The notes below the pieces were generated by a model. It was not told the DNA's origin. It saw only the letters and a list, made by a program, of their open reading frames with translations, and ran no database searches. From assembly GCA_030828505.1 (NCBI GenBank), contig JAURCJ010000001.1, positions 186,001 to 250,000 on the forward strand: 64,000 bases of DNA. Direction: 5' to 3'. The stretch is from Alphaproteobacteria bacterium. GTDB taxonomy: Bacteria > Pseudomonadota > Alphaproteobacteria > TMED109. The translations under genes and the position numbers were made by a program. Position 1 is the stretch's first letter. Each line of letters starts with the position of its first letter. This document shows positions 20,058 through 30,674 of the stretch, one piece after another.

Positions 20058-21884
20058 TTAATTTACATACAAAATTGCTGCTTCAATTGCTATTTTTCTA
20101 GCATCAGATTCAAGTCCTACCTGTCTTAAGGCTCTAATTACAGCATTTAGGGTTACTAATCCAGATTTTGAAGGTCCCTCAGAACCTAACATAATTAGAC
20201 TAATACTTACGACTTCTGCAATTCGATTATATCTAGCGGCATCATGCAGTTGATATCGTAAAGCAGTAGAAGGAATTTTTTCATTCACGTATAGATTATT
20301 AATACTAATTATATTTTTCCATACTCCTATTTTGGACTCAATACCCATTGCGCTTAATAAAACTAATAGCCTACTAGCTCTTTTTTCTTTATCAGCCCTA
20401 GTAAAATTATCTGATAATCCAGACCATACATCTGTAGCTTGTTCTCTATTAAATGGACTAGGTAAAGGCTCACCAGATATAGCAATTAATGGAAGTAACC
20501 TCAACAAACTGCCTGAAGATTCGTAATCTAAGTCGATTGTTTTTCCTAATACGGATATCCATTCAGATGCTAATTGATAATTCCCTCCGGCTATTGCTGC
20601 CCTGGCAGCAGAAGAAGCAAACCATATGAGATCAGGTCTAGGTTTTATCGTCAATAGAATAGGCATAGATACTCCAGCATATACTTGAAAAATTAAATCT
20701 TTATCTGCACTATCTAATAAAAGCCTAAGAAACCTTGCTCGTTCAATAAGAGAAGTATTTAAGGCTGCTGCTTGAAGAAGCAACGTTCTAGCCTTATATC
20801 CTTCCATAGAATGACTTTCGGATGCAGCCCTAGAAAATATTTCTTCATCAAATTTATATTGTGAAGCTAAATCTCCTAGATATTTACTATTTAAAGATCC
20901 AGCTAAAACTGCTTTTTCCGCAACTTGCATTCTTATGTCCCATGGTAAATTAATATTTTGGGCTACGACACTTAAACCGGCAGGATCTAAACTTAATCTA
21001 TGTTTATCTAGTTGTTTACCAGGTAGTACAGCTATAAGAATTTTAAAATAAATACTATTCTGATCAAATTCTATCTCATTACTTTCATCAGCTAACGCAT
21101 AAATTAATTCTGAAAAATTATCTTCACTATCTAATTCTGCTAGAAGTAATTCTAAACTTAATAAGGCAGCATCTCTCTTACCTAAAATTAACTGACAAAC
21201 TATAAGCGCTTTCCTCCAATAAGTTTCATTTGTCCTCTGAGATAAAGCTATTACCTCGTTACATACTTGATCTGTCTCGCCAGATAATAGTCGAGCATAA
21301 ATTGCATCTTTTGCTAATTCTCCAACCATATTCTCTATAGGTACAGATTTACTTAAATCTAATAATTCATTTTTTGCTCCTAAACTGGCTAATTTATTAA
21401 ATCTTAGTGACAAATATTTTGCATCTAGTTCAATAATTTCTAAAGGTTGACCATTAGGGCTTAATGCTTTTAATCCATCTTCTTTCTTTGCAATAGGCTG
21501 ATAAGCTTCACTAATAAGTAATCTTTTCGCTAAATCTCTCATAGCAGGAGATGGCGCATCCACTGGCAAAGCCTCTAATAAAATTTTAGCAAATGAAGAA
21601 TCTGTTCCCTTCCACATATTCCATCCTAATCCACCTTCTTCTAGAGACAGGTTTCCTATCCAACTAGGATTATCATTTGGCAGGTCGTCAATAATAATTT
21701 CATTGGTTATATCATTCTGTATAGTAACTTTTTCTATAATCTCATCTTCATTTATTTCTGGTACTATATTTTGTGGAGATACTTCAACATTACCTATATC
21801 TTCTTGAGCAAAAAGATTAAATGAAAAAAAATAAAAAAATAATAATATATATATTGATTTAAATATATATTTATAGCTTATCAT
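20058..21884 (-). CDS. Conserved-looking secreted/periplasmic protein of unknown function, alpha-helical repeat-like
   Basis: 608 aa with N-terminal signal peptide (YILLFFYFFSFNLFAQED); leucine/alanine-rich helical repeats. Confidence 0.75.
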   Translation of the reverse strand: MISYKYIFKSIYILLFFYFFSFNLFAQEDIGNVEVSPQNIVPEINEDEIIEKVTIQNDITNEIIIDDLPNDNPSWIGNLSLEEGGLGWNMWKGTDSSFAKILLEALPVDAPSPAMRDLAKRLLISEAYQPIAKKEDGLKALSPNGQPLEIIELDAKYLSLRFNKLASLGAKNELLDLSKSVPIENMVGELAKDAIYARLLSGETDQVCNEVIALSQRTNETYWRKALIVCQLILGKRDAALLSLELLLAELDSEDNFSELIYALADESNEIEFDQNSIYFKILIAVLPGKQLDKHRLSLDPAGLSVVAQNINLPWDIRMQVAEKAVLAGSLNSKYLGDLASQYKFDEEIFSRAASESHSMEGYKARTLLLQAAALNTSLIERARFLRLLLDSADKDLIFQVYAGVSMPILLTIKPRPDLIWFASSAARAAIAGGNYQLASEWISVLGKTIDLDYESSGSLLRLLPLIAISGEPLPSPFNREQATDVWSGLSDNFTRADKEKRASRLLVLLSAMGIESKIGVWKNIISINNLYVNEKIPSTALRYQLHDAARYNRIAEVVSISLIMLGSEGPSKSGLVTLNAVIRALRQVGLESDARKIAIEAAILYVN

Positions 21885-22005
21885 TTTTTATTTCCTTCTC
21901 TATAGTATAAGGAGATACAGGTACTCCTTTATACATAATTATAAAAACACTGGTTAAAATTGCCAAAAACAATATTAACAGAAAAATTCTTAAGAACTTA
22001 CCCAT
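21871..22005 (-). CDS. Small membrane protein (44 aa), unannotated in the supplied ORF track
   Basis: MGKFLRIFLLILFLAILTSVFIIMYKGVPVSPYTIEKEIKNDKL; single N-terminal TM plus VPVSPYTIEKEI tail; ends inside the start of the 608-aa gene. Confidence 0.65.
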   Translation of the reverse strand: MGKFLRIFLLILFLAILTSVFIIMYKGVPVSPYTIEKEIKNDKL

Positions 22006-22150
22006 ATAAATTATTTTCCTTTATATTAATTCTAATATACATTTATATTATATTCATATTGTTAAGATTAAATTAAAAACTGCTTAATATCTACAATATA
22101 TTTATTAGTCTAACCTTAAAGATAATGAATGCAAGGACGACATAAGTACT

Positions 22151-22753
22151 ATGAATAAAATAGTCAATAAAAATTTAAGTGAAGTAATTAATTATATAAA
22201 TTTTAACCATAAGAATAAACCAATAATTTTAGTAGGAATGATGGGAGCAGGAAAAAGTGCAATTGGAAAAATTCTAGCTAAGAGTCTCAAAAGATTATTT
22301 TATGATATAGACCAAAATATTGAAGATCGTTACAATATGAAAATATATGAAATATTTGATAGATACGGAGAAGAAAAATTTAGAGATATAGAGTATGAAG
22401 AAATAAAAAATATTAATAGTAATGCTAATAATGTTATTGCTACAGGAGGAGGAGCTTTTACCTTTGAGAGAAACTACAGTATACTTAACGATATAGGATT
22501 AACTATATGGTTAAATACAAATAAAAATAATATAATTGAGAGATTAAAAAAAAATTTAAATAATAGACCATTATTAAAAGATATAGACATTGAAACTTAT
22601 GTTGAAAGCTTATTATTAAAAAGAAATCCATTTTATTCAAAAGCAAAATTAACTATTATTTCAAAAAATTATTCAAAAAATGAAATGAGAAATAAAATAT
22701 TATTAGAAATAGAAAAATATTTGGTGAAAAACAGTAATGTCAAAAATAATTAA
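22151..22753 (+). CDS. aroK: Shikimate kinase
   Basis: ILVGMMGAGKSAIGKILAKSL P-loop; DIDQNIEDRYNMKIYEIFDRYGEEKFRDIE; directly upstream of aroB. Confidence 0.96.
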   Translation: MNKIVNKNLSEVINYINFNHKNKPIILVGMMGAGKSAIGKILAKSLKRLFYDIDQNIEDRYNMKIYEIFDRYGEEKFRDIEYEEIKNINSNANNVIATGGGAFTFERNYSILNDIGLTIWLNTNKNNIIERLKKNLNNRPLLKDIDIETYVESLLLKRNPFYSKAKLTIISKNYSKNEMRNKILLEIEKYLVKNSNVKNN

Positions 22754-23837
22754 AGTTAATATAAAAGACAATCCCTATAATATATATATTGGCACAGAAA
22801 TTTTAAATAATATAGATAAATTTCATAAAGAATATTTTAATCATAGATCAAAAATAGTGATCTATGATAAAATACTAAAAAATTCAGTTTATTTCAAAAA
22901 GCTAATAGAAAAGCTAGGAAAAAATATAAACATTATTTCTATTGACTCCGGAGAAAAAAGTAAATCTCAAAAAAGTTTATATAAATTATATAACAGTCTT
23001 TTTTCTAATAATGTTGATAGAAATTCAGTTATTTATGCTTTTGGTGGAGGAGTAATAGGAGATTTAGCAGGCTTCGCTGCAGCTACTTATATGAGAGGTA
23101 TAGATTATGTACAAGTTCCTACCACTCTTTTATCACAGATAGACTCTTCAGTTGGAGGAAAAACTGCCATCAATAGTTCTTTTGGTAAAAATTTAATAGG
23201 AGCATTTTATCAACCTAAATTAGTTTTAATCGATATTAATACTTTAGATAGTCTACCCAAAACTCAAATGATATCTGGATATGCAGAAATGATTAAATAT
23301 GGATTAATAAATAATAAAAAGTTTTTTTCATGGTTAGAAATAAACGGAAAAAACATTATAAAAAAAAATAAGAAAGACCTTGAGAAAGCTATCTATATAT
23401 GTTGCAAATCAAAAGCCGATATAGTTAAAAAAGATGAAAAAGAAAAAGGACAAAGAGCGTTATTAAATCTTGGTCATACTTTTGGTCATGCATTTGAAAG
23501 ATTAGCAAATTTTAGAAGTTTTTCTCATGGAGAAGCTGTATCAGTGGGAATGATTTTAGCTTTTAAATTTTCTTATGAGTCCAATTTATGTAAAAAAGAT
23601 GATTTAAATAAAGTGCATAATCATTTTAATGCAATAAAATTACCGAGTAAAATAAGTCATTTGTTTAAAGATAGCGTTAAAGCAGAAGATATTATAAACT
23701 CTATGAAATTAGATAAAAAAACTATTAATAGCGAAATAAAACTTATTTTAGTAAAAGGTATAGGTGACGCATTTATCAGTGCTAAAATTAATGAAAAAAA
23801 ACTTAATGTATTTTTAAAAAATAATGGTTTCTCGTAA
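22737..23837 (+). CDS. aroB: 3-dehydroquinate synthase
   Basis: FGGGVIGDLAGFAAATYMRGIDYVQVPTTLLSQIDSSVGGKTAIN; LNLGHTFGHAFE. Confidence 0.98.
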   Translation: MSKIIKVNIKDNPYNIYIGTEILNNIDKFHKEYFNHRSKIVIYDKILKNSVYFKKLIEKLGKNINIISIDSGEKSKSQKSLYKLYNSLFSNNVDRNSVIYAFGGGVIGDLAGFAAATYMRGIDYVQVPTTLLSQIDSSVGGKTAINSSFGKNLIGAFYQPKLVLIDINTLDSLPKTQMISGYAEMIKYGLINNKKFFSWLEINGKNIIKKNKKDLEKAIYICCKSKADIVKKDEKEKGQRALLNLGHTFGHAFERLANFRSFSHGEAVSVGMILAFKFSYESNLCKKDDLNKVHNHFNAIKLPSKISHLFKDSVKAEDIINSMKLDKKTINSEIKLILVKGIGDAFISAKINEKKLNVFLKNNGFS

Positions 23838-23882
23838 AAAGTGAATTTTTATATATTTAATAAAGAATGGTTTAAATAATAA

Positions 23883-25118
23883 ATGATAATAGAAATTATA
23901 GGAATATTTTTTCTGCTTTTTCTCTCAGCTTTCTTTTCTTCTTCTGAAACAGCAATTACTAGAATATCGGATGTGAAGATATACCAATGGGGTGAAAATA
24001 AAAATAAAAAATATAAAAAAGCAAAAGAATTAATGAAATCTAGAGAAAGAATAATTGGCATACTTCTATTAGGTAATAATATAGTTAATATTTTAGCTTC
24101 AGCTCTAGCCACTAGTATTTTAATAGGTATATTCGGTGATAAAGGTATAATCTATGCAACTTTAATTATGACTGCGCTTATATTTGTTTTTTCTGAAGTT
24201 CTCCCAAAAACCTATGCAATCAGAGAACCAGAAAAATTAGTATTATACGCTTCACCTATAATAAAAATTTTTACTATAATTTTGTCACCAATAAATTATA
24301 TCGTACAAAATTTAGTTAGCTCAATACTAAATATTGCTAATAAAGAAACCAAAAATAATGACTGGAAGCAAAATTTAAGAGGAGCTATTTTACTAGCAAA
24401 TAATAAAGGTGATGTTAGAAAAAGAGATAGAATTATGTTAGAGAGCATTTTGGATTTACATGAAGTGAAAGTAAGCGAAATAATGACTCATAGAAAAAAT
24501 ATTGAAGGGATTAATATTAATGAGAATATAGATGTTATTATAAACTTAGCTTTAAAAAGCAGATTTACTCGACTTCCTTTATGGAGAGAAAATGCTGATA
24601 ATATTATAGGGACTTTTCATATAAAAGATCTACTGAGAGCGAAAAATAATAATAATTTAGTAGAAATAAATAAAATTATGCAAAGCCCTCAATTTATTTC
24701 TGAAAATACGTCTCTATCAGAACAATTAAATAACTTTAAAAAAGAGACCATTCAAATGGCATTTGTAATCGATGAGTATGGAGACCTACAAGGATTAATT
24801 ACTCTAGAAGATATACTTGAAGAAATAGTAGGTGAAATATTTGATGAATTTGATAAACAAATTACAGGACCTCAAATATTACAGGATAAAAGTGTTATAG
24901 TTGATGGAGCAATGACTATAAGAGATTTAAATAAATTAATGGATTGGAAACTAGAAGACGAAGAGGCATCTACAATAGCAGGACTTGTTATTGATGTTGC
25001 ACAAAAATTACCTTCTATTAATGAAACTATTAAAATAGATAATTTTAATTTTACCATTCTTGAAAGACAAAGAACAAGAATAACAAAAATAAACATAAAA
25101 CCATTAAATATAGATTGA
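23883..25118 (+). CDS. CNNM/CorC (HlyC/CorC) hemolysin-like family protein with CBS domains
   Basis: FFSSSETAITRIS; VSEIMTHRKNIEGI; VIDEYGDLQGLITLEDILEEIVGEI. Confidence 0.95.
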   Translation: MIIEIIGIFFLLFLSAFFSSSETAITRISDVKIYQWGENKNKKYKKAKELMKSRERIIGILLLGNNIVNILASALATSILIGIFGDKGIIYATLIMTALIFVFSEVLPKTYAIREPEKLVLYASPIIKIFTIILSPINYIVQNLVSSILNIANKETKNNDWKQNLRGAILLANNKGDVRKRDRIMLESILDLHEVKVSEIMTHRKNIEGININENIDVIINLALKSRFTRLPLWRENADNIIGTFHIKDLLRAKNNNNLVEINKIMQSPQFISENTSLSEQLNNFKKETIQMAFVIDEYGDLQGLITLEDILEEIVGEIFDEFDKQITGPQILQDKSVIVDGAMTIRDLNKLMDWKLEDEEASTIAGLVIDVAQKLPSINETIKIDNFNFTILERQRTRITKINIKPLNID

Positions 25119-25128
25119 TATACAAAAA

Positions 25129-26013
25129 ATGATTGATATTTTTTTTCAATTATTTCCTATTATAATTCCTATTATTCTTATAACTTTTATAGGATATGCA
25201 TGGAATAGAATAGGTAATAATCTTAATCAAAAAGAAATAACAAATATAATTACTTGGATTGGAGCACCTTGTTTAATTTTTAATACTCTTATTCAGCTAG
25301 AGTCTTCTATTGTTATATTAAAAGATATGATGATTGCAGCTATTTTAATAATTATATCAATGTTTTTTTTATCATACATAACACTCAAAATTATTGGATT
25401 ACCTATCAGGACTTTTATTAACCCTATGAGTTTTTCTAATAGTGGTAATTTAGGCATGACTCTAGCATTATTAGCCTATGGATCTATTGGTTTAGAATTA
25501 GCAGTCATAGTTTTTATGATAACATCTATGTTACATTTTACACTTGGAATTTCTATTTGGTCAGGAAAATGGTCTTTTAAGTTCTTATTAAAAACTCCGG
25601 TAATTTATGCTGTAATTTTTGGATTAAGTTTTAATTTTTTAAATATTGAGTTGCCAAAAACTATTACTAATACAACTTCTATACTTGCGGGCATAACTAT
25701 TCCTTTACTGCTTTTTACTATGGGAATTTCTCTTAATAAAATATCTTATAAGCTAGATTATAAAATCATATTTTTAGTAATTTTAAGAATTTTAATTGCT
25801 TTTATTGTAGCTTATTTAGTTACCTTTTTATTAAATATTGGTGGCATAGCAAAAAATATAATATTACTACAGGCAGTATTACCGGCTCCAATATTTACCT
25901 ATTTATTTGCCTCACAATTTAATGTACAACCAGAAAAAGTATCAAATTATCTAATGACTTCAACTATAATTTCAATATTTTCTATAACCATATTCTTAAC
26001 TTTAACTTTATAA
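25129..26013 (+). CDS. AEC (auxin efflux carrier) family transporter
   Basis: 10 TM; SNSGNLGMTLALLAYG; QAVLPAPIFTYLFASQF. Confidence 0.85.
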   Translation: MIDIFFQLFPIIIPIILITFIGYAWNRIGNNLNQKEITNIITWIGAPCLIFNTLIQLESSIVILKDMMIAAILIIISMFFLSYITLKIIGLPIRTFINPMSFSNSGNLGMTLALLAYGSIGLELAVIVFMITSMLHFTLGISIWSGKWSFKFLLKTPVIYAVIFGLSFNFLNIELPKTITNTTSILAGITIPLLLFTMGISLNKISYKLDYKIIFLVILRILIAFIVAYLVTFLLNIGGIAKNIILLQAVLPAPIFTYLFASQFNVQPEKVSNYLMTSTIISIFSITIFLTLTL

Positions 26014-26018
26014 AAATA

Positions 26019-26582
26019 ATGAGTAAATCAATGAGTAAAAATAAAACAGTGAAAAGAAAAAAAATTCATAATAGAAATGTAAAATGTGAGGGTTTTTTAA
26101 GAGAAGACGGGCTTTGGGATATAGAAGGGCATCTTACAGACACTAAAACTTATAGTTTTAAGAGTGATAGCCGAGGAGAAGTTACGACCGGTACGCCAAT
26201 TCATGATATGACTATCAGGCTTACTTTAAATGATGATTTAGTTATTATGGATGTTAATACTATTATGAAAAGTCACCCCTATAGTATATGCCCTGAAATT
26301 ACTCCAAATTTCAAAAAATTGACTGGATTAACTATAGGAAAAGGCTTTAGAAAAAATGTTTATGAAAAAGTTGGAGGTACAAAAGGCTGTACACATTTGG
26401 TAGAACTTTTATTTCCTATAGCTACAACTGCATTTCAAACTATTTACTCCTACAAAATGAATAAAAATAATAATAAAAAATACTCTGCTGATAAGCCTAG
26501 CCTAATAAATTCATGTCATAGTTGGAGTGAAAGCAATGAAGTAATAAAAAAATATTTTCCTAATTTTTATATAGAAAAATGA
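26019..26582 (+). CDS. DUF2889 family protein
   Basis: REDGLWDIEGHLTDTKTY; IHDMTIRLTLNDDLVIMDV; GCTHLVELLFPIATTAFQT. Confidence 0.9.
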   Translation: MSKSMSKNKTVKRKKIHNRNVKCEGFLREDGLWDIEGHLTDTKTYSFKSDSRGEVTTGTPIHDMTIRLTLNDDLVIMDVNTIMKSHPYSICPEITPNFKKLTGLTIGKGFRKNVYEKVGGTKGCTHLVELLFPIATTAFQTIYSYKMNKNNNKKYSADKPSLINSCHSWSESNEVIKKYFPNFYIEK

Positions 26583-26586
26583 ATAA

Positions 26587-26856
26587 TTAATTATTACTAA
26601 GCTTCAAAGATAAAGCATGTAAGCCATTGTCAAATTCTTCTTTAAGAAGGCTATAAACCATTCTCTCTCTTTCTAACCTATTCTTACCAGTAAAAACTTT
26701 ACTAATAATAGTAACATTATAATGGCTTTCTCCAGAATTTGGGGCTTGAAAGTGACCTTTATGACTATTACTATCATCTACTACATCAAGATAAGTAGGA
26801 CTTAAATTATCATTAATTAATTTTTCTATTCTAATTTTTCTATTACTATTTATCAT
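26587..26856 (-). CDS. BolA family protein
   Basis: DDSNSHKGHFQAPNSGESHYNVTIIS; RMVYSLLKEEFDNGLHALSLKL. Confidence 0.9.
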   Translation of the reverse strand: MINSNRKIRIEKLINDNLSPTYLDVVDDSNSHKGHFQAPNSGESHYNVTIISKVFTGKNRLERERMVYSLLKEEFDNGLHALSLKLSNN

Positions 26857-26935
26857 AAATAATACCTTTCAAGAAAGTAATAATTATAATATAAATACTA
26901 CAAAATGAAACGCACGGTAAATAAATAAAAGCTAT

Positions 26936-27451
26936 ATGAAGAATAAATCAGAAAATCTTAAATTAATAAAATATTGCGAATGGAAAGATTGTGATAATAA
27001 AGGTGTCTATAGAGCTCCTAAAAATAGAGAAAATTTAAGAGAATTTAGGTGGTTTTGTTTAGATCATATAAGAGAATATAATAAAAAATGGAATTATTTT
27101 TCAGGACTGTCACAAAAAGAAATAGAAAAAGAACTTAAGGCAGATTTTACATGGCACTTACCTACTTGGCCTATGAATGAAAGTATTAAATATAATATTG
27201 AAGATGATTTAGATATATTAAAAACAAATAGCAATAAAAAAAATAAAAAGACTAAGATTAAAAACAATAAAATTACTAATGCATTTAAAAAATTAAATCT
27301 AACATTAGATTCTTCCTTGCAAGATATAAAAAGACAATATAAAGTTTTGGTCAAGAAATACCATCCAGATACTAATAATAATAATAATAAATCTAATAAT
27401 AAATTAATTGAAATAAATGAAGCATACAAAACTATTATAGATAATTACTAA
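26936..27451 (+). CDS. J-domain protein with N-terminal Cys/His-containing domain
   Basis: C-terminal J domain with YHPD; N-terminal CEWKDCDNKGVYRAPK...FCLDHIREYNKKWNYF; upstream of cobS. Confidence 0.9.
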   Translation: MKNKSENLKLIKYCEWKDCDNKGVYRAPKNRENLREFRWFCLDHIREYNKKWNYFSGLSQKEIEKELKADFTWHLPTWPMNESIKYNIEDDLDILKTNSNKKNKKTKIKNNKITNAFKKLNLTLDSSLQDIKRQYKVLVKKYHPDTNNNNNKSNNKLIEINEAYKTIIDNY

Positions 27452-27473
27452 ATCAAACCAGGAATTTAAAAAT

Positions 27474-28496
27474 ATGAATAAAATTATAGATAAAAACAGT
27501 ATACGTGATGAGCCAGACACTATAATAAATGCAAAAAAAATCTTTAATATTAGTAAAGATATTGATGTGCCATGTTATTCACAACCTGATCAATATGTTC
27601 CTGAAATAGATCCTAACTATCATTTTGATGAAGAAACTACATTAGCAATATTAGCAGGATTTAAATTTAATAGAAGAGTTTTAATTCAAGGCTTACATGG
27701 AACAGGAAAATCAACCCATATAGAACAAATAGCAGCTCGTCTAAATTGGAGATGTGTAAGAATAAATTTGGATAGCCATATAAGCAGAATAGACTTGATT
27801 GGAAAAGATGCGATTATTTTAAAAGATGGGAAGCAAATAACAACTTTTAATGAAGGAATATTACCTTGGGCTATTCAGTCCTCTACAGCTTTAGTATTTG
27901 ATGAATATGATGCAGGCAGGCCTGATGTCATGTTTGTTATCCAAAGAATATTAGAGGCTGATGGTAAACTTACACTTTTAGATCAGAGTAAAGTTATTAG
28001 TCCGCATAAATATTTTAGATTATTTGGAACAGCAAATACTGTAGGCTTAGGAGATACAACTGGCTTATACCATGGAACTCAACAAATTAATCAAGGACAA
28101 ATGGACCGCTGGAACGTAGTAACAGCACTTAATTATTTGTCAGAAGAAACTGAGTCTGAAATTGTAAATTCTAAAATTTCTAATTTAAATGAAAGCTTCT
28201 TAAATAAAGAAAATATTTATAATATGGTGAAATTAGCAAACTTAACGAGAAGCGGATTTAAAAATGGTGATTTATCAACTGTTATGTCACCTAGAACAGT
28301 AATATCTTGGGCTGAAAATAGTATAATATTTAAGGATATACCTTACGCATTTAAAGTCTCTTTTTTAAATAAATGTGATGAAACTGAAAGAGCTACCTTA
28401 AGTGAATATTTTCAAAGATGTTTTGGAGAACTCCTTCCAGAAGATTGGTTATCAGCAATAATTGAAAAGCAAATCATAGAACCTAATAATGACTAA
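27474..28496 (+). CDS. cobS: CobS-type AAA+ ATPase (cobaltochelatase subunit-like)
   Basis: [91 protein letters not shown]. Confidence 0.95.
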   Translation: MNKIIDKNSIRDEPDTIINAKKIFNISKDIDVPCYSQPDQYVPEIDPNYHFDEETTLAILAGFKFNRRVLIQGLHGTGKSTHIEQIAARLNWRCVRINLDSHISRIDLIGKDAIILKDGKQITTFNEGILPWAIQSSTALVFDEYDAGRPDVMFVIQRILEADGKLTLLDQSKVISPHKYFRLFGTANTVGLGDTTGLYHGTQQINQGQMDRWNVVTALNYLSEETESEIVNSKISNLNESFLNKENIYNMVKLANLTRSGFKNGDLSTVMSPRTVISWAENSIIFKDIPYAFKVSFLNKCDETERATLSEYFQRCFGELLPEDWLSAIIEKQIIEPNND

Positions 28497-30300
28497 TAAA
28501 AGCCATAAAATTGAAGTTTTCAAAAAATCTATATCTTCAACTCTCAAAGCTATATCTAAAAAAAAAGATATCTACATTAATTTTGGAGCAGAGAAAGAAA
28601 TTAGTAATGAAGTAGTTACTCTCCCAATACCAAGTATTAAGCTTGAAGACATAGAAAAAAAAGAAATTAGAGGCATAGCTGATAGTATTGCTCTAAAATT
28701 CAAATATCATGATAAAAAACTGCATGAAAAATTAAAGCCAAACTCCAAAATGATAAATAAAATTTTTGATTCTATTGAAGATGCTCGATATGAAGCAATT
28801 GGGATAAATGAATATTCAGGAATAAAAAATAATTTAGAAATCAATATGGAAAGTAAGTATAAAAACATTCAAATAAACAAAAATGATGTAGCAATTGAAG
28901 ATGCTGCAAAACTAATTATCCAAGAAAAGTTAACAAATAAAAAATTATCCAAGGATTTACATAAAATTGTAGATGTATGGAAAAATGATATTGAATCCGC
29001 AATTAATAAAAATATAGAAGAATTACAATTAAATATGCATAAACAAAAAGATTTCTCAAATATCTCATTAAAATTAGCAGAACAATTACAGTCTATACAA
29101 GCAGAAGTAGATGTTGAGGAAGATAATCAAAATAATAATGATGAAGATTTGGATAATGAGAATCAAGACCAAAATCAAGATCAAGAAAATGATGATCAAA
29201 ATTTAAATGAAGAAAACTCCGAAGCAGAAGAAAATTTATCAATGGAACAAGAAGAGACGGATACAGATATTATAGAGGATGAAAATTCAGATTCAGAAAA
29301 TAGTAAAGATGCCAACCCTTTTTACTCTCCTCCTCAAGAAGAAAAAGATAATTTTATTTATGATGCCTATACTAAAAAATTTGATGAAACTATCTCAGCT
29401 CAAGACTTATGTGATCAAGATGAACTTTTAAGATTAAGAACTAATCTTGATAAACAAATTGATAATATGGACAATATTATTTCTCAGTTAGCGAATAGAC
29501 TACAGAGGAAACTTATGGCTCAACAAAACAGATGGTGGGAATTCAATTTAGAAGAAGGTGTTTTAGATGCCTCGCGGCTTACAAGAATAATCATTAATCC
29601 TCTTCAATCTTTATCTTATAAAGAAGAAATAGAATCAGAATTTAAAGACACTATTGTAACATTGCTAATTGATAATTCAGGTTCTATGAGAGGAAGACCT
29701 ATTACGGTAGCAGCTTTAAGTGCAGATATCTTGACTAGAACTCTTGAGAGATGTGGAGTTAAAGTAGAAATTTTAGGTTTTACTACACGCTCATGGAAAG
29801 GTGGTAAAGCTAGAGACGAGTGGATTAAGAATGGAAGGCCTTCAAATCCTGGTAGATTGAATGAAATAAGACATATAATATATAAAAGTGCTTCTAATCC
29901 ATGGAGAAGGTCTAAAACAAATTTAGGCCTAATGTTAAGGGAAGGTATACTTAAAGAAAATATTGATGGGGAAGCAATTGCTTGGGCAACAGATAGGTTA
30001 AATAAAAGAATTGAGAAAAGAAAAATTTTAATGGTGATTTCAGATGGAGCTCCAGTAGATGATTCAACGTTAAGTACAAATTCTGGAAGCTATTTAGATA
30101 AGCATTTAAGACAAATTATTAAAAAAACAGAAGCTAATTCTAATATAGAATTATTAGCTATTGGCATTGGTCACGATGTAACTAGATATTATAAACAAGC
30201 ATTAACTATTATTGAAGTGGATCAACTTGGTAGCGCTATTACTAACCAACTTGCTATTTTATTCGATAAAAATAAGAGAAAAGTAAAACAGAAAAGTTAA
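28489..30300 (+). CDS. cobT: CobT-type VWA-domain protein (cobaltochelatase subunit-like)
   Basis: Acidic linker, then [49 protein letters not shown]; paired with cobS. Confidence 0.95.
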   Translation: MTNKSHKIEVFKKSISSTLKAISKKKDIYINFGAEKEISNEVVTLPIPSIKLEDIEKKEIRGIADSIALKFKYHDKKLHEKLKPNSKMINKIFDSIEDARYEAIGINEYSGIKNNLEINMESKYKNIQINKNDVAIEDAAKLIIQEKLTNKKLSKDLHKIVDVWKNDIESAINKNIEELQLNMHKQKDFSNISLKLAEQLQSIQAEVDVEEDNQNNNDEDLDNENQDQNQDQENDDQNLNEENSEAEENLSMEQEETDTDIIEDENSDSENSKDANPFYSPPQEEKDNFIYDAYTKKFDETISAQDLCDQDELLRLRTNLDKQIDNMDNIISQLANRLQRKLMAQQNRWWEFNLEEGVLDASRLTRIIINPLQSLSYKEEIESEFKDTIVTLLIDNSGSMRGRPITVAALSADILTRTLERCGVKVEILGFTTRSWKGGKARDEWIKNGRPSNPGRLNEIRHIIYKSASNPWRRSKTNLGLMLREGILKENIDGEAIAWATDRLNKRIEKRKILMVISDGAPVDDSTLSTNSGSYLDKHLRQIIKKTEANSNIELLAIGIGHDVTRYYKQALTIIEVDQLGSAITNQLAILFDKNKRKVKQKS

Positions 30301-30304
30301 TATA

Positions 30305-30595
30305 TTAGTTTTTTATATTTTCTTTACTTTTAATAAGTTTTTTATAGTGAATTGCATTTTCTGATAAATTCTTTTCAAAAGCTGCAGTTAAGAATTTATC
30401 TATTCCACCTTTTTTTTCAACAGTTCTAATAGCACTTGAGCAAACTCTGAATTTAACAGGTTTATTTAAAACTTCACTAAAAAGAGAGATATTCTGTAGA
30501 TTAGGTAAAAATCTTCTTCTAGTTCTATTTTTGGCATGGCTAACATTATTACCATACATCACTTTTTTACCTGTTAGTTCACATACTCTAGACAT
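30305..30595 (-). CDS. rpmB: 50S ribosomal protein L28
   Basis: [34 protein letters not shown]. Confidence 0.98.
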   Translation of the reverse strand: MSRVCELTGKKVMYGNNVSHAKNRTRRRFLPNLQNISLFSEVLNKPVKFRVCSSAIRTVEKKGGIDKFLTAAFEKNLSENAIHYKKLIKSKENIKN

Positions 30596-30674
30596 TAATT
30601 TAATCCTTTAAATAATTATCAATAATTTAATAAAACCGAAAATGAAATCAGTCAAGAAATCTTTTAAATATGTT

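Noticed and set aside
29100-29330. Asp/Asn/Glu/Gln-rich repetitive stretch as an independent repeat element
   Set aside because: It is the acidic linker typical of CobT proteins
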